Below are positions 26,453-36,543 of a DNA stretch of 64,000 bases, in pieces (within the stretch, counting starts at the first letter, position 1; every line of letters starts with the position of its first letter). A program made the position numbers and the translations under genes. A model generated the notes under the pieces. It was not told the origin of the DNA and did no database searches. It saw only the letters and a list, made by a program, of their open reading frames with translations. Source of the DNA: Aliirhizobium smilacinae. Its GTDB lineage: Bacteria; Pseudomonadota; Alphaproteobacteria; Rhizobiales; Rhizobiaceae. The DNA is taken from positions 124,001 through 188,000 of the forward strand of contig NZ_VDMN01000003.1 of NCBI RefSeq assembly GCF_006335145.1. The letters are read 5' to 3'.

Positions 26453-27907
26453 ATGGGCAAGGTTACGGGTTTCATGGAAATCGACCGGCAGGTGGGCAAG
26501 TATCAGCCTGCATCGGATCGTATCCGCCATTTCCGCGAATTCACCATTCCGATGTCGGATGCGGAAGTGACCAAACAGGCTGCCCGCTGCATGGATTGTG
26601 GCGTCCCCTATTGCCACGGTCCGACCGGCTGTCCCGTGCACAACCAGATTCCCGACTGGAACGATCTGGTTTATAACAACAAGTGGGAAGAGGCGATCCG
26701 CAACCTCCATTCCACGAACAATTTCCCGGAATTCACCGGCCGCGTCTGTCCCGCGCCGTGCGAGGAGGCTTGCACGCTCAACCTCGAGGATGCGCCGGTC
26801 GCGATCAAGACGGTCGAGCAGGCGATTGCCGACAAGGCCTACGAGCTTGGTTATATCGTGCCGCATCCGGCTACGGTGAAGACCGGCAAGAAGGTTGCCG
26901 TGATCGGTTCGGGTCCTGCCGGCATGGCGGCTGCCCAGCAGCTTGCCCGCGCCGGCCACGAAGTTCATGTCTATGAGCGCGAAAGCAAGGCCGGCGGTCT
27001 GCTGCGTTACGGTATTCCGGACTTCAAGATGGAGAAGAACTTCATCGACCGTCGTGTCGAGCAGATGACGGGCGAAGGTGTGACGTTCCACTATGGCGTC
27101 AATATCGGCGTCGACAAGAAGTTCGAAGAACTGACGGCCGAGCACGATGCCGTCGTCTATTGCGGCGGCTCGGAAACCCCACGTCCGGCCGGCATTCCGG
27201 GTGCTGACCTGCATGGCGTCTATGATGCGATGCCGTATCTGGTTCAGCAGAACCGTCGCATCGGCCGCGAGAATATCGACAGTGTCGCCTGGGCGGCAGA
27301 ACCGATCCTCGCCGGTGCCAAGCATGTCGTCGTTGTCGGCGGTGGCGATACGGCGTCCGACTGCGTCGGCACGGCTTTCCGCCAGGGTGCCGTCAAGGTG
27401 ACCCAGCTCGACATCCGTCCGCAGCCACCGGAAAAGGAAGACAAGCTTGCCGTCTGGCCCTTCTGGGCGACAAAGATGCGTACCTCGTCTTCGCAGGCGG
27501 AAGGTGCAAACCGCGAATTCCAGGTGGCAACGCTCGAATTCATCGGCGAAGACGGCCAATTGACGGGCGTCCGTTGCTGCGAAGTCGATGAGTGCCGCAA
27601 GCCGATCGCCGGCACCGACTTCATCATCAAAGCAGATCTCGCCTTTATCGCAATCGGCTTTTCCGGCCCGATGACGGAAGGCGTGCTGAGCGAACTCGAA
27701 GGCAAGCTCGAGATCAATGTCGATCGCCGCGGTTCGACCAATGTCGTTGCCAGCGAGCGCGACTACAAGACCTCGGTCGACAAGCTGTGGACGGCAGGCG
27801 ACGTCCGCCGAGGCCAGTCGCTGGTCGTCTGGGCTATCCGCGAAGGCCGTCAGGCAGCCCGTGCCATCGACGAAGCATTGATGGGAAGCTCGCTTCTGCC
27901 ACGCTGA
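26453..27907 (+). CDS. gltD: Glutamate synthase (NADPH) small subunit
   Basis: A 484-residue beta subunit that passes electrons from NADPH via FAD and two 4Fe-4S clusters to GltB. N-terminal cysteine clusters: AARCMDCGVPYCHGPTGCP (about 42-60) and GRVCPAPCEEACTLN (about 98-110). The FAD-binding GxGxxG is VIGSGPAGMAAAQQ (about 148); the NADPH-binding GxGxxA/G is VVVGGGDTASDCVG (about 290); the FAD-closing GD motif is WTAGDVRRGQSLVVWAI near the C-terminus. Third gene of the operon, ending before a clear terminator. Confidence 0.97.
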   Translation: MGKVTGFMEIDRQVGKYQPASDRIRHFREFTIPMSDAEVTKQAARCMDCGVPYCHGPTGCPVHNQIPDWNDLVYNNKWEEAIRNLHSTNNFPEFTGRVCPAPCEEACTLNLEDAPVAIKTVEQAIADKAYELGYIVPHPATVKTGKKVAVIGSGPAGMAAAQQLARAGHEVHVYERESKAGGLLRYGIPDFKMEKNFIDRRVEQMTGEGVTFHYGVNIGVDKKFEELTAEHDAVVYCGGSETPRPAGIPGADLHGVYDAMPYLVQQNRRIGRENIDSVAWAAEPILAGAKHVVVVGGGDTASDCVGTAFRQGAVKVTQLDIRPQPPEKEDKLAVWPFWATKMRTSSSQAEGANREFQVATLEFIGEDGQLTGVRCCEVDECRKPIAGTDFIIKADLAFIAIGFSGPMTEGVLSELEGKLEINVDRRGSTNVVASERDYKTSVDKLWTAGDVRRGQSLVVWAIREGRQAARAIDEALMGSSLLPR

Positions 27908-27950
27908 GATTTTTATCAGTAAGCCTGCAGAAGGATCATAGTCAGATTGA

Positions 27951-27991
27951 AGCCGCTGTCTTTCCTCACAGGGAAAGGCGGCGGCTTTTGT
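27951..27991 (+). terminator. Intrinsic terminator of the glt operon
   Basis: AGCCGC (27951-27956) pairs with GCGGCT (27981-27986) and CTTTCC (27960-27965) with GGAAAG (27972-27977), with a symmetric internal loop, followed by TTTGTTTT. Confidence 0.85.
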
Positions 27992-28117
27992 TTTGGAGGA
28001 TATTCACGGTTTCGGTCAATTTGATCAACGTCAAGGGGAGGGTGGTGCGATCGTGTAAGGCCTTGTCTGAACGGACCTGACATTCATCAAGGTCCTGGAC
28101 ACCCAAAGGACAAGGTA

Positions 28118-29623
28118 ATGCGCTTCAGTATTCCCGCTATTTTAAACTATTTCAAAGGCATGGTTCCGTTCCGGATCGTTCCGGCGATCGTCACCACGAT
28201 CTTTCTTCTCACTTTGCTGGCGATACCGGCTCCTACAGGTCTGGACGAAAACGGCTGGAAGATGCTGGCCATCTTCCTGACCACGATCCTGGCGATCATT
28301 TTGAAAGTCATGCCGATCGGCGTCATGGCCTTGATGGCGATCGTTATCGTTTCGCTGATGCAGGTCACCTCGCCCAATTCCAAGGGTGCCGTTGCTGATG
28401 CGCTGAGCAGTTTCGCCAATCCGCTGATCTGGCTGATCGTCATTGCAGTCCTGATCTCGCTTGGTCTGCGCAAGACCGGTCTTGGCCGGCGTCTCGGCCT
28501 CGGCTTCATCGCGCTTCTCGGCAAGCGGACGATCGGTATCGGTTACGGGCTCGTATTCTGCGAGCTGATCCTTGCGCCGTTTACGCCGAGCAACACCGCA
28601 CGCGGCGGCGGCATCATTCACCCGATCATGAAGTCGATCGCCAATGCTTTCGATTCGGATCCGGCAAAGGGCACGCAAGGCAAGGTCGGTACCTATCTGG
28701 CGCTGGTGAACTATCACGCCAACCCGATTTCGTCGGCAATGTTCGTCACCGCGACCGCTCCCAATCCGCTTGTCCTCGAATATATCTCGAAGTCGACCGG
28801 TGGTGCGATGCAGCTGACCTGGGTCACCTGGGCCTTAGCGATGTTCGTGCCCGGGATCGTGGCCCTCATCGTCATGCCGCTCGTGCTTTATTTTCTCTCG
28901 CCGCCCGAACTGAAGCGGACGCCTGACGCCGTCGCTTATGCCAAAAAGGAACTGGCCGGCATGGGGCCGTTGTCGGGCAAGGAAATGGTGATGATCGGCA
29001 CCTTCGCCATGCTGCTTTTGCTCTGGGCCAATGTGCCGGCGATGATCTTCGGGCCGGCCTTCACGCTCGACCCGACTGTTGTCGCTGTCCTCGGTCTCTT
29101 TGCACTGCTGATCACCGGCACGATCAACTGGGACGACGTACTTTCGGAAAAAAGTGCCTGGGATACGCTGATCTGGTTCGGAGCGCTTGTCATGATGGCC
29201 GACCAGCTCAACAAGCTCGGTGTGATCGGCTGGTTCTCGAACGGCATGAAGGACATGATCTCGCATGCCGACCTGAGCTGGCAGATGACTGCGGCCATTC
29301 TGGTGCTGATCTTCACCTTCGCCCATTACATGTTTGCCAGCACCACCGCCCATGTCAGTGCCATGATGCTCGCCTTCCTGACCGTCGGCGTGATGCTGAT
29401 CCCGGCTGAATATCAGGCGGTGTTCCTGCTGATGATGGCTGCCTCGTCGTCGATCATGATGACGCTGACCCACTATGCCACCGGCACGTCGCCGATCATC
29501 TTCGGTAGCGGCTATATCACCATGGGCAAGTGGTGGGGCGTCGGCTTTATCATGTGCCTGGTCAACCTCGCCATCTTCGCGGTCGTCGGTGCGGTATGGT
29601 GGAGAGCGCTTGGCTACTGGTGA
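28118..29623 (+). CDS. DASS-family sodium:dicarboxylate/anion symporter
   Basis: A 501-residue inner-membrane transporter with about 11-12 helices plus two re-entrant hairpins. The paired substrate/sodium motifs of the divalent anion:Na+ symporter family are visible: PFTPSNTARGGGIIHPI (about 152-168) and ASTTAHVSAMM (about 407-417). The closest subgroup by eye is the 2-oxoglutarate/malate translocator (CitT/YbhI-like) type. If it takes up 2-oxoglutarate or malate, its place right after glutamate synthase makes metabolic sense, but the terminator between them argues for separate transcription. AAGGACAAGGTA gives the ribosome site. Confidence 0.88.
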   Translation: MRFSIPAILNYFKGMVPFRIVPAIVTTIFLLTLLAIPAPTGLDENGWKMLAIFLTTILAIILKVMPIGVMALMAIVIVSLMQVTSPNSKGAVADALSSFANPLIWLIVIAVLISLGLRKTGLGRRLGLGFIALLGKRTIGIGYGLVFCELILAPFTPSNTARGGGIIHPIMKSIANAFDSDPAKGTQGKVGTYLALVNYHANPISSAMFVTATAPNPLVLEYISKSTGGAMQLTWVTWALAMFVPGIVALIVMPLVLYFLSPPELKRTPDAVAYAKKELAGMGPLSGKEMVMIGTFAMLLLLWANVPAMIFGPAFTLDPTVVAVLGLFALLITGTINWDDVLSEKSAWDTLIWFGALVMMADQLNKLGVIGWFSNGMKDMISHADLSWQMTAAILVLIFTFAHYMFASTTAHVSAMMLAFLTVGVMLIPAEYQAVFLLMMAASSSIMMTLTHYATGTSPIIFGSGYITMGKWWGVGFIMCLVNLAIFAVVGAVWWRALGYW

Positions 29624-29653
29624 TCGGTCAAGATCATCGAAAGCGAAGAGCTG

Positions 29654-29680
29654 CAGGCGCCGTCAGCGGCGCCTGTTTTA
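29654..29680 (+). terminator. Terminator of the DASS transporter gene
   Basis: CAGGCGCC (29654-29661) pairs with GGCGCCTG (29668-29675), then TTTTA. It overlaps the 3' end of the convergent SGNH-hydrolase gene. Confidence 0.8.
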
Positions 29681-30880
29681 TTGTGTCTTGGAGATCTTGT
29701 AGTCGTCGACACGTCCGACAGGAGCCGGATCCATCTCGCCTTTTTTGACCAGCTTCTCACGCGGGGACTGGGACAGGCTGTCCCTTGTGGGGATTGCGCT
29801 TAAAAGTTCCTTGCCGCCGTCCAGATCCGGATCGGAGAGGCTGATCGGGAGGGCCGGGAGAACTTTGTCAGGATCGACGGGAAGGCCGAGATCCGGCAGC
29901 GTGCCGGGGCCGAGGTTCACCAGCTCGGGACTTGCCATGTCGCCGAGATGGCGACGCGCCAGCTTCTCGACATAAAAGGCAAGCTTCTGCTTGCCGGCGG
30001 TGGTGAAGGTAATGCCGTCGGAACCACGCAGGCGCACCTGCTGGCCGCTGACGTCGGAGCCGGTCAGGATGAACTTGCCGTCCTCGTCGACGAACCCGTC
30101 CCAGATATCAACGAACTCGCCGCCCGCCTCTTCGGTGCGGGCGCGGTAGATGGCGTTGAGCTTGACGGCATCGGCCATCATCGAAGGTGACTGGAAGGAA
30201 GGCAGGCCGACCCAGAGCAGTGGCAGCTTGCGGCTGGTAACGACACGAGCGACCTCTGCCACACGTCGCCGATATTCACCAAACCATGCATCGGTGCGGA
30301 ATTTTTCCTTCGCGCCGGATGTCATCTGCTGCCGATCGTTGGCGCCGATCATGACAACGACGATTGCGGGCTTGGCCTCGTCTATGATGCCCGGCAATTC
30401 CTTCAGCCAGTCGTAATGATCGTCGCGAACCAGTCCCGACGAGCCATCGCTGCGGGTAAATACGGCAACGCCGGGAGAGGCTTCGAATGTGGTCTCCAGT
30501 TCGCCGCCGATATTGCCGGCAAAAAAGTCACCGACAACGAGGATCTTGCGGGCGTTCTCAAGTTTTGCAACCGGGTCGGGTTTCAGCGGTGCAAGCGGTA
30601 TCGGGGGCCGGGGAGCAGGCGACCTGACGGCAGCACGGTTTCGCTCCCGGCGCGGAGCCATTTCGATGATAGAGCCGTCGCGGCGGTCATAGCGGGCTGG
30701 TGGCTCTTCCCGCTCGTAACGGGGGCCGCCGAAAAGCAGGTCGAACAGGTTCCGGCGCCTCACCGGCTCCTGTGCACCGGCAGCGACAGGGAAACTACCA
30801 GCCACGATGACAGCCGCCAGCACACCGCAGCCGATACGCCGAACGAAGCTTTTCTCCACGGATTTGCCAGACATCGTCAT
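29678..30880 (-). CDS. SGNH/GDSL hydrolase-family protein (DUF459)
   Basis: A 400-residue exported protein: signal peptide to about residue 35 (core VLAAVIVAGSFPVAAGA), an Arg/Pro-rich disordered stretch (about 40-100), then a DUF459 SGNH-like domain. Block I is KILVVGDFFAGNIGGEL, where the usual GDS Ser is replaced by Phe-Phe; block III is VVVMIGANDRQQM. The missing canonical serine makes classical esterase activity doubtful unless another residue serves. It sits 50 bases behind a lytic transglycosylase, so a cell-wall or polysaccharide role is likely. Three closely spaced starts exist (30883 TTG, 30880, 30874); I use 30880. Confidence 0.8.
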   Translation of the reverse strand: MTMSGKSVEKSFVRRIGCGVLAAVIVAGSFPVAAGAQEPVRRRNLFDLLFGGPRYEREEPPARYDRRDGSIIEMAPRRERNRAAVRSPAPRPPIPLAPLKPDPVAKLENARKILVVGDFFAGNIGGELETTFEASPGVAVFTRSDGSSGLVRDDHYDWLKELPGIIDEAKPAIVVVMIGANDRQQMTSGAKEKFRTDAWFGEYRRRVAEVARVVTSRKLPLLWVGLPSFQSPSMMADAVKLNAIYRARTEEAGGEFVDIWDGFVDEDGKFILTGSDVSGQQVRLRGSDGITFTTAGKQKLAFYVEKLARRHLGDMASPELVNLGPGTLPDLGLPVDPDKVLPALPISLSDPDLDGGKELLSAIPTRDSLSQSPREKLVKKGEMDPAPVGRVDDYKISKTQ

Positions 30881-30932
30881 CAATCCCGACAGGCTATCAT
30901 CGCCACAAATCTTGCGCCGGCCGGTTCACTTG

Positions 30933-32174
30933 TCAACGCAAGGCGCGAAGCAGTGATTGCGACGGTTCGCCGTTCTGGTCCATGCCAAGTCGCTTCTGGA
31001 TCGCCGAGATCGCAGCCTTCGAGCCGGAGCCGAAGTTGCCGTCGACTTCGCCGTCATAATAGCCGAGTTCCTTCATCCGGCTCTGCAGCTCGAATTTTTC
31101 CTTGATATCGAGTGTGCCGGTCGGGCGCGGCCAGGACTGCTGCATACCGCCGTAACCTGCGATTTCGTCGGCCAGAAGCCCGACTGCCAGAGCATAGCTG
31201 TCTGCGGCGTTGTATTTCTTGATGGTGAAGAAGTTTTTCATCATCAGGAATGCCGGTCCGTTGGAGCCGCCCATCAGCTTCAGCGTGGCTCGGTCGGCGC
31301 CGCGCGGAAAAGCTTTACCGTTGGCGCGAACGAAACCGAGCGCTGCCCATTGGGCAAGCGTCTTGGTCTGGCCTTCGTATTTGCCAGCGCCTGACGGAAG
31401 CACGGCTTCGTAACCCCAGGTCTTGCCTGTAGTCCAGCCATTCTTGGCGAGCAGGTTGGCGGAGGTCGCCAGCGCATCGGGGATGGAGTGCCAGATGTCG
31501 CGCTTGCCGTTGCCATCGGCGTCAACCGCGTAAAGCAGGTAGCTGGTCGGGATGAACTGCGTATGGCCCATGGCGCCTGCCCAGGAGCCGGTAAGTTGTT
31601 TGGCAGTGACGTCGCCCGCCTGCAGGATCTTCAAGGCGGCGATCAACTGGCTACGGGCGAATTTCGCGCGCTTGGGGTCGGCCCATGCAAGGGTTGCCAG
31701 CGCCTGAGGCACATGATGCAGCCGATCCGGCTTTTCGAGCACGGCGCCGTAATTGGATTCCATCGACCATATGGCGAGGAGAATGTTCTTGTCGACACCG
31801 AAATGGCGCTCGATGGCGTTCAACGTCCCACCGTGGCGGGCAGCCATCTGGCGGCCGATCTGTACCGTATATGGATTGACGCGGCTGTCGAGATATTCCC
31901 AGATCTGCGACTTGAATTCGGGCTGATACTGCGCCTTCTGCAGTGCTTCCGGATCCGGCTCATTGATGCCGGCAAACGCCTTCTGATAGGTCGAACGGCT
32001 GATACCACTCTGAGCGGCGGTCTCGTAGAAATTTGCAACCCAAGTCTTGAAACCGGCATCGGCTTGGGCATTTAACGGCATCATGACCGTCACAAGACCG
32101 GCTGCAAGCAGGAGAGCGAAACTACGCGAGCGGGTGCGGAATCTGGTCATCGGCAGTCGTATCCATTCCTTCAT
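30933..32174 (-). CDS. Lytic murein transglycosylase (MltB family) with peptidoglycan-binding domain
   Basis: A 413-residue periplasmic enzyme that cleaves glycan strands of peptidoglycan to 1,6-anhydro products. A signal sequence with core FALLLAAGLVTVMMPLNA is followed by the family-3 SLT domain (about 40-340). The catalytic Glu is in AIWSMESNYGAV (about 140), with the supporting GAMGHTQFIPTSYL motif (about 205). A C-terminal PG_binding_1 repeat (LQSRMKELGYYDGEVDG...) extends to about 413. It is co-directional with the SGNH gene and probably in operon. The start may be 32174 or ATG 32150. Confidence 0.92.
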   Translation of the reverse strand: MKEWIRLPMTRFRTRSRSFALLLAAGLVTVMMPLNAQADAGFKTWVANFYETAAQSGISRSTYQKAFAGINEPDPEALQKAQYQPEFKSQIWEYLDSRVNPYTVQIGRQMAARHGGTLNAIERHFGVDKNILLAIWSMESNYGAVLEKPDRLHHVPQALATLAWADPKRAKFARSQLIAALKILQAGDVTAKQLTGSWAGAMGHTQFIPTSYLLYAVDADGNGKRDIWHSIPDALATSANLLAKNGWTTGKTWGYEAVLPSGAGKYEGQTKTLAQWAALGFVRANGKAFPRGADRATLKLMGGSNGPAFLMMKNFFTIKKYNAADSYALAVGLLADEIAGYGGMQQSWPRPTGTLDIKEKFELQSRMKELGYYDGEVDGNFGSGSKAAISAIQKRLGMDQNGEPSQSLLRALR

Positions 32175-32349
32175 TCGCCGTTCATGGCGTGTCTGGTATG
32201 CGGCTCAACGATGTTTTAACGTAATAGAGTCAACAAATTCTTTACCATAGATCACAGGTTCGTGGGAGCCTTTTGCGAAACGGTAGCAATTGAGCTTTAG
32301 AACCCTGCAAGTTTCAAATCCGCACAATGGCGTGCATCAGGAGGCATGA

Positions 32350-33240
32350 GTGTCTGAGCAGCGTAAGATCCGCAAAGCAGTTTTCCCGGTTGCCGGGCTC
32401 GGAACGCGTTTCCTTCCGGCGACCAAGGCCGTTCCGAAGGAAATGCTGACCGTCGTCGACAAGCCGGTCATCCAGTATGTGGTGGACGAGGCGGCTGAAG
32501 CCGGTATCGAGCATTTCGTTTTCGTCACCGGCCGTGGCAAGGGCGTGATCGAGGACTATTTCGATATCCAGTTCGAACTGGAACAGATGCTGCGCGAGCG
32601 CAACAAGAATGCGGAACTGACGCTCCTATCGCACATCCTGCCGAAGGCCGGCACAGCCAGTTTCACCCGCCAGCAGGTTCCGCTTGGCCTCGGTCATGCC
32701 GTCTGGTGCGCCCGTGACATCGTCGGCAATGAGCCTTTTGCAGTTCTGTTGCCCGACATGATCATGTCTTCGGAGAAAAGCTGCCTCAAGGGCATGGTCG
32801 AGCTTTACGACCAGACAGGCGGTAACGTGCTCGCCGTCGAGGAATGCGATCCGGAACAGGCGCATAAATACGGCATCGTCGGCAAGGGTGCTGCCGTCGG
32901 GGACGGCGGTTTCAAGATCACCGAGATGGTCGAAAAGCCTGCCAAGGGTACGGCGCCGTCTAACTTCTTCATCAACGGCCGCTACATCCTGCAGCCTGAA
33001 ATCTTCAAGATCCTGGAGACCCAGGAACGTGGCGCCGGCAACGAAATCCAGCTGACCGACGGCATGCTGGCGCTTGCCAAGTCGCAGGAATTCGCCGGTT
33101 ACCACTTCAAGGGCGAAACCTATGACTGCGGCGCAAAGGATGGCTTCATCCTTGCCAACCTGGCATTCGCCCTGCAGCGCCCGGATATCCGTCCTGCGAT
33201 CGAAGGCCCACTCAAGGCGCTTGCCGCCAAGCTGAAGTAA
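32350..33240 (+). CDS. galU: UTP-glucose-1-phosphate uridylyltransferase
   Basis: A 296-residue nucleotidyltransferase producing UDP-glucose for exopolysaccharide, cyclic glucan and lipopolysaccharide. Signature [17 protein letters not shown] (about 15-31), [21 protein letters not shown], and the sugar-binding [19 protein letters not shown] are present. The start is GTG at 32350, placed by AGGAGG (32339-32344) with a 5-base spacer. An ATG at 32346 is out of frame. It is monocistronic, ended by a perfect hairpin. Confidence 0.96.
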   Translation: MSEQRKIRKAVFPVAGLGTRFLPATKAVPKEMLTVVDKPVIQYVVDEAAEAGIEHFVFVTGRGKGVIEDYFDIQFELEQMLRERNKNAELTLLSHILPKAGTASFTRQQVPLGLGHAVWCARDIVGNEPFAVLLPDMIMSSEKSCLKGMVELYDQTGGNVLAVEECDPEQAHKYGIVGKGAAVGDGGFKITEMVEKPAKGTAPSNFFINGRYILQPEIFKILETQERGAGNEIQLTDGMLALAKSQEFAGYHFKGETYDCGAKDGFILANLAFALQRPDIRPAIEGPLKALAAKLK

Positions 33241-33264
33241 GTTCGACACAGCCCCCAAATAAAA

Positions 33265-33295
33265 GAAGCCGCCGGGCATGCCCGGCGGCTTCTTT
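33265..33295. terminator. Bidirectional terminator, perfect 28-base palindrome
   Basis: The palindrome 33265-33292 (half GAAGCCGCCGGGCA) is flanked by AAAA on the left and TCTTTC on the right. It serves galU and the convergent MFS gene. Confidence 0.9.
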
Positions 33296-33339
33296 CGTTC
33301 ATGCTGCGTGGAGATATTCCCCGCGCCTGATCGGTATCA

Positions 33340-34620
33340 TCAGGCGACCTTGTGGCCCTTGATGCCGTAATAGAAGATGTAGACGTAGCAAAGGACCGGC
33401 ATCAGGAAGGCGAGGTGAATGCCGACCGTATCGGCCAATGCACCCATGACGACCGGCAGGATCGCACCGCCAACGATTGCCAGGCAAAGGATGCCCGAAC
33501 CCTGGCTGGTGTGACGGCCAAGGCCCTTCAGCGCGAGGCTGAAAATAGTCGGGAACATGATCGAGTTGAACAGGCCGACTGCGAGAACCGCCCACATGGC
33601 CAGCTTGCCACCGGCAAAGACGGTCACGAGCAGCAGCACCGCGGCAAGGATGGCGTTGAAGGCGAGTGCCTTGCCGTCCTCGATGTAACGCATCGCGTAG
33701 GCACCGATAAAGCGCCCGACCATCGCGCCACCCCAGAAATAGGCAACGTAATGCGCTGCTTCTGCTTCCGGCAGGTTGGCAATGCTCGGCTCGGCGAGAT
33801 AGTTGACCAGGAAGCTGCCAATCGAGACTTCACCGCCAACGTAGACGAAAAGGCCGATGGCACCCAGGACGAGGTGAGGATAGGACCACGCGGATTTACG
33901 CTCGTCACCTTCCGACGTTGCCTGTCCCTCTTCGACATGCGGCAGCTTGAGAGCGGCAAAGATCGCAGCCAGAACCAGGAAGGCAATTGCCAGGATCATG
34001 TAAGGGAAGCGAACGGCGCCGGCTTCTGCCAGGCGCAGGGCTTCCAGCTGCTCGCCGGTCGCGTTGGTAACGTCACCGGTTGCGGCCGACAGGATCAGGA
34101 AAGCGCCGAAGAGCGGCGCGATCGTCGTGCCGAGGGCGTTGAAAGCCTGGGTCAGCGTCAGACGGCTGGCGGCTGTTTCAGGTGCGCCAAGTTCGGTCAC
34201 ATAAGGGTTGGCTGCGACCTGCAGGATGGTCACGCCGGATGCGAGCACGAAAAGCGCGCCGAGGAACAGTCCATAAACGCGATAGCTTGCTGCCGGGATG
34301 AAGAGCGCGCAGCCGATGGCGGCGATCAACAGGCCGACCACAATGCCCCACTTGTAGCTGATGCGCTTCACAAGTGCACCGGCGGGAAGGGAGACGATGA
34401 AATAGGCACCGAAGAAGCAAAGCTGAATCAACATCGACTGTGTGTAGTTCAGCGAGAAGACGTTCTTCAGATGTGGGATCAGGATGTCGTTCAGGCAGGT
34501 GATGAAGCCCCACATGAAGAACAGCGATGTCAGTGCAATAAGAGCAAACTGATAATTGTTGGCGCCGGCGCGGGAAGACGTGCTTCCGGCCTTTGTGCCG
34601 TTGTTGGTAAGACTAGCCAA
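33340..34620 (-). CDS. Sugar MFS transporter, FHS family (GluP/FucP-like)
   Basis: A 426-residue, twelve-helix proton-coupled sugar importer. Family signatures: [19 protein letters not shown] at helix 1, [17 protein letters not shown] after helix 2, [20 protein letters not shown] in the fourth-fifth helix region, and [12 protein letters not shown] at helix 7. This set matches glucose/galactose transporter GluP rather than fucose permease, but the sugar is not certain. Monocistronic, sharing a terminator with galU; a role in feeding glucose to UDP-glucose synthesis is suggestive only. Confidence 0.9.
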   Translation of the reverse strand: MASLTNNGTKAGSTSSRAGANNYQFALIALTSLFFMWGFITCLNDILIPHLKNVFSLNYTQSMLIQLCFFGAYFIVSLPAGALVKRISYKWGIVVGLLIAAIGCALFIPAASYRVYGLFLGALFVLASGVTILQVAANPYVTELGAPETAASRLTLTQAFNALGTTIAPLFGAFLILSAATGDVTNATGEQLEALRLAEAGAVRFPYMILAIAFLVLAAIFAALKLPHVEEGQATSEGDERKSAWSYPHLVLGAIGLFVYVGGEVSIGSFLVNYLAEPSIANLPEAEAAHYVAYFWGGAMVGRFIGAYAMRYIEDGKALAFNAILAAVLLLVTVFAGGKLAMWAVLAVGLFNSIMFPTIFSLALKGLGRHTSQGSGILCLAIVGGAILPVVMGALADTVGIHLAFLMPVLCYVYIFYYGIKGHKVA

Positions 34621-34983
34621 TTTGAAACCTCGAACTTACGCCATGCGGCAATGCTGCATTGCGGCAAAAATATGCCGAATGCGCGGCTATATGCTGCATC
34701 TGCTAACAGTTGAAAGGGGTAGAGGTCGGGAAATACCACTATTCCACGAGGAACTGCCTTGAGGATGGCAACGGGTGGTGTTCTCACCATTGCATTTCGA
34801 GCATGGGAAAGATGCGCTATACCGGTCGATACGAAACATTTGTTCGCACGCCTGCGGATTGCGACAATTTGTCATGCCATTTTGAATGAGCGCGGGAGTT
34901 TTCGCTCATTTTGGAGGCAAAAGCCCGATGTGGAAAAGGCGATGTATGCTTGCTGCGCATCGCGAGATATCACGAAAATGTGA
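34621..34983. other. Intergenic region, no gene supported
   Basis: About 360 bases between the MFS transporter start and the end of the outer-membrane protein gene, both leftward. It must hold the MFS promoter. A 74-codon plus-strand frame (34759-34983) lacks a ribosome site and reads as random sequence. I see no terminator hairpin of good quality. Confidence 0.4.
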
Positions 34984-36543
34984 TCATCTCCGGAGCGTCA
35001 AGCCAACTCCTGCGCGCAGGATATCCTGATCGGACCCTCCGCCGGTCGTGGTTTCGTATTCGATGTCGCCGGTCATATCGAGGTAGCGATTGATGCTCCA
35101 GGTCAGGCCGGCGCCGGCAATCCAGGTTACGTTGTTGTCGGCGGAGCCTTGAAAATCGCGAAGTGTCGCGCTTCCCGTCAGGCGGGCAACGAGATGGTCG
35201 CGCATCTGATGAGCAAGAGCCGAACTCAGTTGATACTCCGCCCATCCGCCCTGGCCGGCGGTTGTCGAGTCCTGGACGGTGGTGCGAAGCCCGAGATTGA
35301 TGTCTGTTCCGCGTCTCGGCGACCAGCTTACATTGCCGTCCGCGGAAAATGCATCAATCGCTTTTAGCCGTGCATCGTCATAAGCGACCCGCTCATAACC
35401 ACCTGCCAGCTCGCCCCTGAGCTTTTCGCCGAAATCGAAGGCGATGCCGGTGCGTGGCGCGTAGCTGTCGGAAGAGCGCTGATAACCGGCACTGTCGCGT
35501 CTGTTATCGTAGAATGTGTGGCCCAGCGCGATTTCGGCGAACGGAATGATCGCCGGCGAAAGCTCGTAGCCAAGGCGCAAGCGTCCGTCGATGCCGGTCC
35601 GGTTTCGGTCCTTCATGCTGAAGACCGAGCCGTCGGAGAGTTTTGCATCCGTGTAAATATCGCGGCTGGCGCCGATCGCTGCCAGTCCCCGAATGCGTCC
35701 CACTTCACGCTCGATGGACGCTTCTCCTTCGAACTGATGGACGCCGGCCTGCTCCGAGGCGTCGCCGATCGCGTTCGGATCCGCGACATCTTCGCGCTCG
35801 AAACTGTAGTTTCCGGTGATATGCGCAATCGTATCGTCGGCAAGGTCAAGCCGGAGGTCTGCGCCGAGCCGTGCATTCGGATCGGTGTCGTTCTGGTTGC
35901 CGCTGAAATTGCGTTCGAACACGCCTTGCCCGGTAATCGTCAGTGCATGTCGCGACCAGTCTGAGGTCAGCGTCCCGCGTATCCCTGTCGCCAGGTAATT
36001 GCGCGTCTCCTTTGAGCCGTGATCGCGGGTAATCTCGGTGTTGATGCTCTGGTTGACGGAGGGTCGAAGAACGAAGGTGCCAAGACGTACGCCGGGTGCC
36101 TCAGCGGCCTCTCGCTGCTGTTCTTCCCATTCCGGCCGGTCGATCGGTGTGGTGCCGGGATCGAGCGGCTGGTCGAATTGCTGGTTCAGGTCCTGTTCGG
36201 CAGTTTGGTTCAGATCTTCGTTTTCGGTCGTGTTTTCCGCCGGGGCCGGTTGTTGTGCTGCCGGAGCAGCCATCGGATCGTAGAGGCCGGATGCGCTCTG
36301 GTCCGTGCCGTCCAGTGCAGACGTCGCAGGCCAGGTCGTCGTTGTCGCGCCACCCGTAACGCTTGTCGTGCCGGCGGTTCCGAACTGACTGTCGGGAAGG
36401 CCAGGCAGCGGGCTCGTATTGCTTGGGAAAAGGCTCTGAGCATAGACGGCGCCGGCTCCGGACATGGCTACAGCTGCGACAACAAGGCCTAAAGCCGTCC
36501 GCCGCCCGCGTCGGGCCGTACCTGTCAGGAGCGTATTTTTCAT
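34984..36543 (-). CDS. Predicted outer-membrane beta-barrel protein
   Basis: A 519-residue exported protein. Signal peptide about 1-35 (LGLVVAAVAMSGAGAVYAQS). A low-complexity Thr/Pro/Gln/Glu segment follows (about 40-140, with repeated DLNQ motifs, EDLNQTAEQDLNQQFDQPLD). The remaining ~375 residues are alternating amphipathic strands ending in arginine after GVGLTLRR (BBP2/OMP_b-brl type). Strand pairs such as ALTITGQGVFER and ARLGADLRLDLADDTI fit a 14-16 strand barrel. Function unknown; possible surface polysaccharide or adhesion role. Its divergent neighbour is an LPS-precursor isomerase, which fits an envelope theme but proves nothing. Confidence 0.75.
   Translation of the reverse strand: MKNTLLTGTARRGRRTALGLVVAAVAMSGAGAVYAQSLFPSNTSPLPGLPDSQFGTAGTTSVTGGATTTTWPATSALDGTDQSASGLYDPMAAPAAQQPAPAENTTENEDLNQTAEQDLNQQFDQPLDPGTTPIDRPEWEEQQREAAEAPGVRLGTFVLRPSVNQSINTEITRDHGSKETRNYLATGIRGTLTSDWSRHALTITGQGVFERNFSGNQNDTDPNARLGADLRLDLADDTIAHITGNYSFEREDVADPNAIGDASEQAGVHQFEGEASIEREVGRIRGLAAIGASRDIYTDAKLSDGSVFSMKDRNRTGIDGRLRLGYELSPAIIPFAEIALGHTFYDNRRDSAGYQRSSDSYAPRTGIAFDFGEKLRGELAGGYERVAYDDARLKAIDAFSADGNVSWSPRRGTDINLGLRTTVQDSTTAGQGGWAEYQLSSALAHQMRDHLVARLTGSATLRDFQGSADNNVTWIAGAGLTWSINRYLDMTGDIEYETTTGGGSDQDILRAGVGLTLRR

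Noticed and set aside
34759..34983. A 74-codon frame upstream of the MFS transporter
   Set aside because: No ribosome site or recognisable domain; the composition looks random.
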